Made by a program: the position numbers and the translations under genes. Under the pieces are notes generated by a model. That model searched no databases, was not told the origin of the DNA, and was given only the letters and a program-made list of their open reading frames with translations. Shown one piece after another: positions 52,136 through 58,978 of a stretch of 64,000 bases of DNA; position 1 is the stretch's first letter, and every line of letters begins with the position of its first letter. The stretch comes from an uncultured Eubacteriales bacterium (GTDB lineage Bacteria > Bacillota > Clostridia > Oscillospirales > CAG-272), in assembly GCA_934402395.1 (NCBI GenBank), contig CAKRTQ010000001.1, positions 216,014-280,013 of the forward strand, in the 5' to 3' direction.

Positions 52136-53926
52136 TCATATACCCATAACTTTTTCCACCATATCCTTCCGCAGAAGAAGTACTCGCTTGGTCTTGCTTC
52201 CGAACCTCATCGTGCGCGTGTTCTCGCCCGTGTCGGTGTTGATGAAGCCCTCATCAGCAAGAGCCTTGCCGAGTGCCTTGGTGGAGATGGTGAAGCCTTC
52301 GCCTTGGTCGTCGCAGAACTTCTTCACGGCTCTCTGTGTTGACTCAAAGAAAAGGTAATAATATTCCTCGTCCTCATATCCGAGACAGCCCGAAGGGAGA
52401 ATGCCGTCACCCTCACTCGCAGGCACGACGCAGACCTGTCCGCAATCCAGCATCGCCAAGAACTTGCGGATGAAGATGTGAGTAGGTCTGTCTTGCTCAA
52501 CGGCTTCGGATTGGTGAGTTGCGTGATTGAACATTATGGTGTTGAAGCGTTCTGTGATCTCATCCACATCTCTCTGCATCAGCACACCCGAATGAAGCAT
52601 AAAGCCCATTACATAATTGAAGCCAAGCTGAAGGCAAGCCAAGGTGTCGGGGATACGGTCGTGGAACTTGACCTTGTTCTCTCGCAGGGTCGCTCTCCAA
52701 CAAGCTCGCTCGTTCTGATATTCCTCTGCGAGCATTTCAAGGAATCTCGCGTATCGGTCATCGTCACACAGATAGGTTTTCTTCAGCCACTCGGTATAGG
52801 CATACATCATATGCGTGAGCTGACCCTTGGCGGCTCGCTCTTGAAGCTCTGTGAGGTGAGGCAGATTGATCTGACCGGGCTGCATCTCAATGCAGAACAG
52901 ACGAGCCGTTCCGCTCTCTCCGATATCGGGAGCAAACTCTGCCGTCACGATAACGTTGCCCTGCGGAGGACGAGATTCGCGCAAGGTGATCTCGGGAGTC
53001 AAACGGTTGCGTGCGGCTCTGTCACCGTAACCTCTTGCCACCGTCTGCATAATGGCTTTCATATTCTCGCTCTCCTTTCTGCCTGTGGGGTGGTAGTCAT
53101 CCACGCAGGTCAAAACATCCTTGAGCGAGAAGGCGCTGTATGTGATGCTGTTGGCAGTATCACGGAAGCTCATCGGAAGGTCGGTTGCGGAGAAACTGCC
53201 GAAGAAGGATGTCATCAGCGCGGCGACCGTACTTTTCATACTGCCGGTTCTACCGAGCAGGGTGAGGATGAATTTCGGCTCGTGCCCGATCTGACGGAGA
53301 AACTCATTCAGCGGAGAGAGGAAGACAAGTGCGAGGCAAGGATAGGTGATCTCCATCGGGATAAGGTCGAGGCGGAAGAACCCTGCAAGCTCGGCGTAAT
53401 CGAAATCCTTGACGTCGGCATCAAGGAAGTACCGCTTCTGCTTTCCTTGAAGCTGAACGTCGTAAACACCGACGCCGGGCATCAGATATTCCCATTTACC
53501 ATCCACTTGCTTCCACCCCGTGAAGGTGAAGATGGATTTCTTTGTGGCAAACCTTGCCGTGCTTTTCATCGCGTGGCGCACGTGCTTTTCAACTTGGGGG
53601 ATGATCTCAAGATCGAGGGAGGCATCAAGATGGTTGTGAAGCCAATCCATCTTTTCAAGCTCGGTGGCATCGATCTCGAATTCGGGAAGCAGACGACCGT
53701 ATTCGTCCACACCTCCGATGCGGTATTTGCGTGTCAGCTCCGTGCCATCATCGATGGTCAGCTCGCTGACGATCTTGGGTGCAAAATTACAAAGTCTTAC
53801 GTAGAAATTACCTTGCTTCGTGATATGCACCTTGCAAAGACATCCGTTCACCTCTTCATAAGGCGATGAATAGACGTCTTGAGTGTCCGACAACGCGGAC
53901 GTTTTTTTGTTAGTTGATTCGCTCAT
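52136..53926 (-). CDS. DUF927-like ATPase/helicase
   Basis: 596 residues. A central P-loop ATPase: ILTLLGRTGSMKSTVAALM (Walker A, about residue 226) and DVLTCVDDYHPTG (Walker B), with ATARF-type sensor text VTAEFAPDIGESGTARLF. The N-terminal third (VNGCLCKVHITKQGNFYVRL) resembles the DUF927 entry domain and the C-terminal ~90 residues look like a winged helix (FTISTKALGKALADEGFIN). DUF927 proteins are replication-type helicases of phages and mobile elements, often paired with a primase. AGGAG lies 6 nt before the ATG. Divergent from the RDR-like polymerase gene. Confidence 0.8.
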   Translation of the reverse strand: MSESTNKKTSALSDTQDVYSSPYEEVNGCLCKVHITKQGNFYVRLCNFAPKIVSELTIDDGTELTRKYRIGGVDEYGRLLPEFEIDATELEKMDWLHNHLDASLDLEIIPQVEKHVRHAMKSTARFATKKSIFTFTGWKQVDGKWEYLMPGVGVYDVQLQGKQKRYFLDADVKDFDYAELAGFFRLDLIPMEITYPCLALVFLSPLNEFLRQIGHEPKFILTLLGRTGSMKSTVAALMTSFFGSFSATDLPMSFRDTANSITYSAFSLKDVLTCVDDYHPTGRKESENMKAIMQTVARGYGDRAARNRLTPEITLRESRPPQGNVIVTAEFAPDIGESGTARLFCIEMQPGQINLPHLTELQERAAKGQLTHMMYAYTEWLKKTYLCDDDRYARFLEMLAEEYQNERACWRATLRENKVKFHDRIPDTLACLQLGFNYVMGFMLHSGVLMQRDVDEITERFNTIMFNHATHQSEAVEQDRPTHIFIRKFLAMLDCGQVCVVPASEGDGILPSGCLGYEDEEYYYLFFESTQRAVKKFCDDQGEGFTISTKALGKALADEGFINTDTGENTRTMRFGSKTKRVLLLRKDMVEKVMGI

Positions 53927-53969
53927 TGGAATCTCCTTTCTGCCTTATGGCGTAAATTTATTTGCAAAC

Positions 53970-53999
53970 AAAAAAGCTCCCCGAATTACTTCGAGGAGC
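53970..53999 (-). promoter_or_regulatory. Terminator-like hairpin in the helicase leader
   Basis: On the minus strand GCTCCTCGAA pairs with TTCGGGGAGC (53999-53990 and 53985-53976, loop GTAA, one G-U that fits only this strand), followed by six T (53975-53970). It stands between any promoter in the divergent region and the helicase ATG at 53926, so it would terminate the helicase message unless read through. An attenuation role is likely. Confidence 0.65.
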
Positions 54000-54022
54000 C
54001 GTTCTGTGATTGCCGATGTTGA

Positions 54023-54040
54023 GATTATGGGAGTAGTATT
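54023..54040. repeat. 18-bp direct repeat, copy A
   Basis: GATTATGGGAGTAGTATT, identical to 54215-54232, 192 bp apart, both in the 383-bp gap between the divergent helicase and polymerase genes. Copy A is followed by TATAATACCACTC, giving an inverted repeat around TAT. Between the copies lie two GGGGCGT repeats (near 54086 and 54099) and a short Thr/Lys-like frame of no clear meaning. Confidence 0.85.
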
Positions 54041-54214
54041 TATAATACCACTCGCTATCTTTCCACCCCTCTGTGTAGACATTTAGGGGCGTATATGGGG
54101 CGTGTTTTGCCTGTTATATAAGGGGTTTCTTTGGCTTTTAAGGCTCGAAAAAACCTTCCGAGGGTAAACGTACCACCCACCCGCAAAGTGCTGAAAAGGG
54201 CGTACATCGGGCAG

Positions 54215-54232
54215 GATTATGGGAGTAGTATT
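54215..54232. repeat. 18-bp direct repeat, copy B
   Basis: GATTATGGGAGTAGTATT, 17 bp upstream of the -35 box of the polymerase promoter. On the minus strand both copies follow an A/T-rich -10-like box (TATTATA for A, TAAAAT for B), so they may mark start regions or operators of two minus-strand promoters. Confidence 0.85.
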
Positions 54233-54248
54233 CATTTTACTGTACCTA

Positions 54249-54277
54249 TTGAAAAATTCACAAAATTATGGTATAAT
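54249..54277 (+). promoter_or_regulatory. Promoter of the RDR-like polymerase operon
   Basis: TTGAAA (54249-54254), 17 bp, TATAAT (54272-54277). The ATG at 54310 follows AGGAGG at 7 nt. A normal sigma-A promoter means the host polymerase starts this operon. Confidence 0.8.
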
Positions 54278-54309
54278 GATAAAAAGAACTACGAACAGGA
54301 GGCGAACCA

Positions 54310-57300
54310 ATGTCCCATATCCGTTATAAAATACATACCATATCCGCGCAGGCATTGATCGCCTACGCCAAAGGATATAACGCTGATCCCGACCGCTATC
54401 ATTACCGTCTGAACAAGCGAGAGACCGAAAGCACCATTGTCAGACAGGGCGAGACCTACCAAGAGGACAACGCCATCTTCTTCCAAGCTATGTGCGCCGT
54501 CAAGGGTGACGATTACAAGCATTCGGCTCTTGATACTGTGCTTGATGACCTTTCCGACGTCATCTTCTACGTTGACTTCAAGGGCATCTTTGACCGAAGC
54601 GACAGCAATCCGAGAGTTGCTACAAGGCAGAAGAAAGCGGAGAGTATGTTCCGCCCCGAAGGTATCTTCCTTGACTTCGGCAACGGCGAGGCACAGTATT
54701 TCGCCTTTGAACGCTCGGCAAGTATGAGCCGTAACGCTCGCCTTGCCTTTATCCGCGCCGACGTATACGGCAAGGTTCACTCCCGTATGACGCTCGATAT
54801 GCAGATCGGTGATTGTCAGCTCTCCAAGCTCTACGCTTATAACGGTCTGATGTTTTCAAGCGGAACGAGAATTGAAGCACCGAACCTTTGGAAGAATCAC
54901 AGCATCGTTGTTATCGATAACCCCAAGGAAGTTGTAAGAGGCGTGAACGTCATTACCGTGGAAGATGCCACGGGCGAAGGTAACGTCCGCAAATATGAGC
55001 GTGTCGAAGCAAAGAGCGATATCAAGGTCACACTCTTTGACGGCGAGGGACTTATCTCCAAGGAGTTTTCGGAGCAGATAGACAAATCTCTTTCCAAGCG
55101 CCACGAGCATCATTCCTTCCAAATCCGTATGCCATATATCAAGGGTATGGTTCACGAGGTGGACTTCCGCAGGCTGCTCACAAGCGTTGGCATTACGATG
55201 ATCAAAGACATTTGGGGCAATCCTCATCCTGTCAGTGAGATCAATCTGATACTGACCAAGAGCCAACTGAAGGGCTTCGGATGGCTTGAGGAAAGCGGAT
55301 ACCATTGGTATAAATATATCCGCGTGTGCGAGAACTACCGCCACGCGCTCTACGTGACGGGTATTAGTAAGGCTGACCCCGAGGAAGTAACCGAGCTGAA
55401 CTATCAGTTCCTGAACACCGTTTCTATGAAAGCCGAGCTGTTCCGTCCTGATGATCTTCCTCTCGGTTGGGAGCATAGCCCCGACGACGAAGAACGGAAT
55501 TGGCTGACAAAGGCGACCGAGCAGAGGTATTATGATCTCGTTGCCGACGAAGATTACCGCCGTGAGATGTTCCGTGAACGTGAGGACTATTGGTTTGCCA
55601 CAAAGAAGAAAAAAGAAAGCAAGCTCGCAGATCTTCTGTACGTAAACCCCTTATTTATAAACGAATCATATTATCAGAACGAGCTTGACGCTCAAGCGGA
55701 AAAGGTTCTGAAGAACTATGCCGTAGGAAAACTCTTGATCGCCGGAGATAACCGTTTCCTTTCGGCTGACCTCATTTCCTTTCTGTATTATCTCGTTCAG
55801 CCCTATGCAAGCGTGAGCGAAAAGGCATACCGCTTGCAGATGTCACTTCTGAATAGCGTTCTCAAGGACTCGGAGATTTACGCGCCGGGTGCCGCATACA
55901 ATTCCCAAGACCGCTATACATTGCTCCGCAATCCCCATATTGCGCGTAACGAGGAGGTGTTGGCTGAACCTGCCGAGGAAAAGAAACACAGCTTACGCGA
56001 CATATACCTATCGCACTTGACCGACGTGGTTATGGTATCTCCCACGGCACTCATTGCCGAACGCCTTGGCGGCGCGGACTACGACGGCGATATGATAAAG
56101 ACCATCGCCGAGCCGATTCTGAACGATTGCGTTATGCAGAACTATACGGGTGGCGATTATGCCATCACCAATCAGACGGCGCTGCCGCTTCTGCAGATAC
56201 CTTCCGCTGATCCGCTGATACATAACGCGCACGATTGGTACGCTCGCTTTGAGGCGATCCGCAACACCTTTTCTTCCCGTGTCGGTCAGATCTCCAATGC
56301 GGCACTCGACCGCAGTATCATCGCATACGATGAGAACATCAGCGCCGAGACAAAGGAGAAATGCAGACAGGAAACAGAAACGCTTGCCATCCTTACGGGA
56401 CTTGAGATCGACTCCGCAAAAAGTGGTATCAAGCCCGATCTGTCCGCTTATCTTGGCGGCAAGAAGGTCAAGCGTAGCAGTTTTCTGAAATACAAGACCA
56501 TTCTTGAAAGCTCCGAGGAGCGCCGTCCGTGGTATGAGCCTACCTTTGACGAGCAATTCAAGGAATATTTCGGCTCGACCGATTGGCAGGGTGTCAGCTC
56601 CAATTTGGAGAAATTGCCGTATTACGCGCAGATGCTCAAAAAGAACACTCCCAAGGCAAAGCGCAAGCCTGCCAAGGCATCCGAACTTTTCACCTTTGCC
56701 ACCGAGCAGGGGTGGGAGAAGAAGCTTGATCCCGATATCCTTGAACGTATCAAGGCTCTTGTTGGTACGTATGAGAGCTGTCTGAAACGTATCCGTGTAA
56801 GTCAGCACCTGCCGAATGCCAAGGCAAAGAAAAAAGGCATTAACCGCGTCCTGTTTATGCGTGACGAGGAAAATACCTACGATGCCGATGAGCTTTACGC
56901 TCTGTTTGTCAATCTTCCTGCCGACCGCATCAGCGAGATCCGACGCGCTATCCGCGAGGAAAAATGGCACTTTATGACCGAAGATCAGAGAACGTTGTTC
57001 CTCTGCAAGTATCTGCCCGAAGAAGAATTCCAAGAGTATTACGATCTGTTCTCGGATTTCCGTTGCGGTGGTTACCGTTTGCTCGGTGACTTGATTATGG
57101 ATACCGACAACGACAACATTCAGCAGAACCGCGCAAGGCTGCACTATGAGGGCGACTCGTCCGAAATGACGGCTCTGCTCAAAGCCTATACGGATAAGAG
57201 CTACGGCACAAATTACCGCGAGGCAGTTGCCAAGAAGTGCTTGGAGCTTGTCAAGGGCATCTGCAAGCCTTCCACGGCGGTCAAGTATGTGGTGGCTCTC

Positions 57301-57366
57301 AATAAGCGTTCTTTCCTTTGGGACGTGCTTTGGGAATCCGTTGAAAAATTTGCTTTGAAGAAATGA
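54310..57366 (+). CDS. RDR/QDE-1-like two-barrel RNA polymerase of a mobile element
   Basis: 1018 residues. Motifs occur in the order seen in eukaryotic RNA-dependent RNA polymerases: FDGEGLIS (243-250; RDRs have DGxGxIS), SFQIRMPYIKG (269-279; RDRs FQIRxxGxKG), LLRNPHIARNEEV (538-550; RDRs RNPCxHPGDV), LTDVVMVSP followed by GADYDGDM (588-595; catalytic Asp590, Asp592, Asp594; RDRs DVVVFP...GSDLDGD) and LAILTGLEIDSAKSG (about 692-706; RDRs LAxLHSxAVDFPKTG). The DxDGD loop sits in the second double-psi beta-barrel and binds Mg2+. The family includes RDRs/QDE-1 and phage YonO, a DNA-dependent RNA polymerase, so the template here is open. The N-terminal 230 residues are unassigned. First gene of a three-gene operon, divergent from the helicase. 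Confidence 0.82.
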   Translation: MSHIRYKIHTISAQALIAYAKGYNADPDRYHYRLNKRETESTIVRQGETYQEDNAIFFQAMCAVKGDDYKHSALDTVLDDLSDVIFYVDFKGIFDRSDSNPRVATRQKKAESMFRPEGIFLDFGNGEAQYFAFERSASMSRNARLAFIRADVYGKVHSRMTLDMQIGDCQLSKLYAYNGLMFSSGTRIEAPNLWKNHSIVVIDNPKEVVRGVNVITVEDATGEGNVRKYERVEAKSDIKVTLFDGEGLISKEFSEQIDKSLSKRHEHHSFQIRMPYIKGMVHEVDFRRLLTSVGITMIKDIWGNPHPVSEINLILTKSQLKGFGWLEESGYHWYKYIRVCENYRHALYVTGISKADPEEVTELNYQFLNTVSMKAELFRPDDLPLGWEHSPDDEERNWLTKATEQRYYDLVADEDYRREMFREREDYWFATKKKKESKLADLLYVNPLFINESYYQNELDAQAEKVLKNYAVGKLLIAGDNRFLSADLISFLYYLVQPYASVSEKAYRLQMSLLNSVLKDSEIYAPGAAYNSQDRYTLLRNPHIARNEEVLAEPAEEKKHSLRDIYLSHLTDVVMVSPTALIAERLGGADYDGDMIKTIAEPILNDCVMQNYTGGDYAITNQTALPLLQIPSADPLIHNAHDWYARFEAIRNTFSSRVGQISNAALDRSIIAYDENISAETKEKCRQETETLAILTGLEIDSAKSGIKPDLSAYLGGKKVKRSSFLKYKTILESSEERRPWYEPTFDEQFKEYFGSTDWQGVSSNLEKLPYYAQMLKKNTPKAKRKPAKASELFTFATEQGWEKKLDPDILERIKALVGTYESCLKRIRVSQHLPNAKAKKKGINRVLFMRDEENTYDADELYALFVNLPADRISEIRRAIREEKWHFMTEDQRTLFLCKYLPEEEFQEYYDLFSDFRCGGYRLLGDLIMDTDNDNIQQNRARLHYEGDSSEMTALLKAYTDKSYGTNYREAVAKKCLELVKGICKPSTAVKYVVALNKRSFLWDVLWESVEKFALKK

Positions 57367-57375
57367 GGTGAAACA

Positions 57376-58491
57376 ATGTTTGAACTTACAAATGAACAAA
57401 GAAAGCGCTTTGCTCTCCCAACCGTGCTTGATAGTTGGAAAAGAGTTGAAGTAAAGGCAAGCCCATATGATCATTATGTTACATATGCTTTCCTGGACGG
57501 ATTAAAAATAGTTAAAGTTATTCAAGTGTCTGATGCTGCCGGGCGCGAGATGTATCAAGAGTTCGGTGTAGAGCAAACACTTTCCGAGGATGGAACAAAA
57601 ATATTGCCCAAAACTGATAAAGGAAAACCACAAAATTTTACATCCGCAAATCTTGTAAAGAAAACTCCAATCGGTATGACACTTTCATTTGATCGTGGTT
57701 ATGTTGCCGTGGTTAATAATACTGCTGATCAATGTTTTTATCGCTCTGTTTACAACGCAGAGAAGCCTGAAACTCTTAAAGATTTTTCTATCTGGGTAGA
57801 TAATTGGTGCTTAAATAGCGGAGAAAAGGAGCTTAATGACATCAATGAATTTGCCAAGCGTACAAAAATTCATCAAAAGTTTAAGGAAGGCGATTTTTTT
57901 AGATATCGCATAAATCGCAATTTGTTCGGATACGGACGAATCCTCGTTGATTATGCTCAAATGAGAAAAGACGGGATTCCATTTTGGGATATGTTTATGG
58001 GTAAGCCACTTTGTGTGGCAGTGTATCATATTGCTACCGAGGATGCCTATGTGAGTCCTGCAGCCCTTGTTAACCTAAAAATGCTACCATCACAAATGAT
58101 TATGGATAACATCTTCTATTACGGCGAATGCGAAATCATAGGCAATATGCCGCTTGATCCCGATGAGGATAATTATACGATACATTACGGAAGAAGCATT
58201 GATGCACGCAAACCTAATTATCTCTATTATCAATGTGGAAAGACCTACGTTGCCCTCAAAGGAAAGCAAGAATTAGATTTGCATAGTAGTGATGTGTTGG
58301 GCGGCTTTAGCAATAAAGGCATCGGATGGGATCTGAACATTCGACTGCCAATCTTGCTTGAATGTATCAGAAAGCAATCAAACGATCCGTATTGGGATAT
58401 GATACCTGATTGGAGAGCAAATCAAGACTTGAGAAATCCGAAATTAAAAAAAGAACTAAAGCAGGTTCAAAAACAGATGGGAATCAAATAA
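57376..58491 (+). CDS. Imm26-like domain protein in the polymerase operon
   Basis: 371 residues, 9 nt after the polymerase stop, GAGGTGAAACA before the ATG. Residues about 165-285 match the immunity protein 26 pattern: FKEGDFFRYRINRNLFGYGR, then PLCVAVYHIATEDAYVSP and DNIFYYGECEIIGNMPLD. The N-terminal 150 residues (DGLKIVKVIQVSDAAGREMY) and C-terminal helices (LKKELKQVQKQMG) are unassigned. The gene is visibly more A/T-rich than its neighbours, suggesting separate acquisition. Imm26 proteins neutralise polymorphic toxins, but the same fold occurs in other contexts, so antitoxin, partner or regulator are all possible. Confidence 0.62.
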   Translation: MFELTNEQRKRFALPTVLDSWKRVEVKASPYDHYVTYAFLDGLKIVKVIQVSDAAGREMYQEFGVEQTLSEDGTKILPKTDKGKPQNFTSANLVKKTPIGMTLSFDRGYVAVVNNTADQCFYRSVYNAEKPETLKDFSIWVDNWCLNSGEKELNDINEFAKRTKIHQKFKEGDFFRYRINRNLFGYGRILVDYAQMRKDGIPFWDMFMGKPLCVAVYHIATEDAYVSPAALVNLKMLPSQMIMDNIFYYGECEIIGNMPLDPDEDNYTIHYGRSIDARKPNYLYYQCGKTYVALKGKQELDLHSSDVLGGFSNKGIGWDLNIRLPILLECIRKQSNDPYWDMIPDWRANQDLRNPKLKKELKQVQKQMGIK

Positions 58492-58504
58492 GCGAAAAAC
58501 AATT

Positions 58505-58885
58505 ATGACAAACGAATGGAACGAATATAAAGCCTATATCGGTCAGCCGACCTATACCGTATCAAACGGTAAGGATACCGCCTTTCTCGGCAGGTTCACC
58601 ACCGAAATGATCAAGGATTTCAAAGGCTTTGCGCGTATTTTCACCATCCTTGCCCGTGGGTATCTCTTTCACAATGCCGATGGCTCGTCCAAGGACGGAG
58701 ATCCGCGTGAACGTATCGAATACGCCCGACGCGCCCTTTGTGCGTGGTGCAGTATGCCCGATAAAAAGAAAAATGCCACTCCGATTGCGGAATGGCAATT
58801 CAAGGTCAGCTTTACCGAATATCACGAGGAGTTTCCGGAGCTTGTGAATGAGGACGGCGCAGGGTGGTACAAATGCACCGTTTAG
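58505..58885 (+). CDS. Unknown 126-residue protein, third gene of the polymerase operon
   Basis: Starts 13 nt after the Imm26-like gene with a poor ribosome-binding site (GCGAAAAAC). It has a helical middle (IEYARRALCAWCSMPDKKKN) and a beta-rich end (EWQFKVSFTEYHEEF, GWYKCTV). No family is recognised. Base composition returns to that of the polymerase gene. The 93 bp after it contain nothing I can name. Confidence 0.6.
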   Translation: MTNEWNEYKAYIGQPTYTVSNGKDTAFLGRFTTEMIKDFKGFARIFTILARGYLFHNADGSSKDGDPRERIEYARRALCAWCSMPDKKKNATPIAEWQFKVSFTEYHEEFPELVNEDGAGWYKCTV

Positions 58886-58978
58886 CTTCTCATTCATGCC
58901 AACGCTTGATATCGTTCCATCCTTGAGATGATACTGCTTATCGTTTGCTTTGTCAAATGCGTTGCTTGTCAAGCCCCA

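Noticed and set aside
51936..52139. 67-codon minus-strand frame through the structured RNA
   Set aside because: Arg-rich, no ribosome-binding site at its ATG, and its bases are constrained by the three stems instead.
58562..58972. 136-codon minus-strand frame opposite the 126-residue gene, with a protein-like first 30 residues
   Set aside because: Most of it is the complement of the plus-strand gene, which has better composition and operon context. The non-overlapping start could be a gene remnant but is too short to assign.
46869..58976. Element A as a complete conjugative element
   Set aside because: No VirB4, VirD4/TcpA, VirB6 or other type IV secretion gene is present, so it is better called mobilizable unless such genes lie beyond the window.
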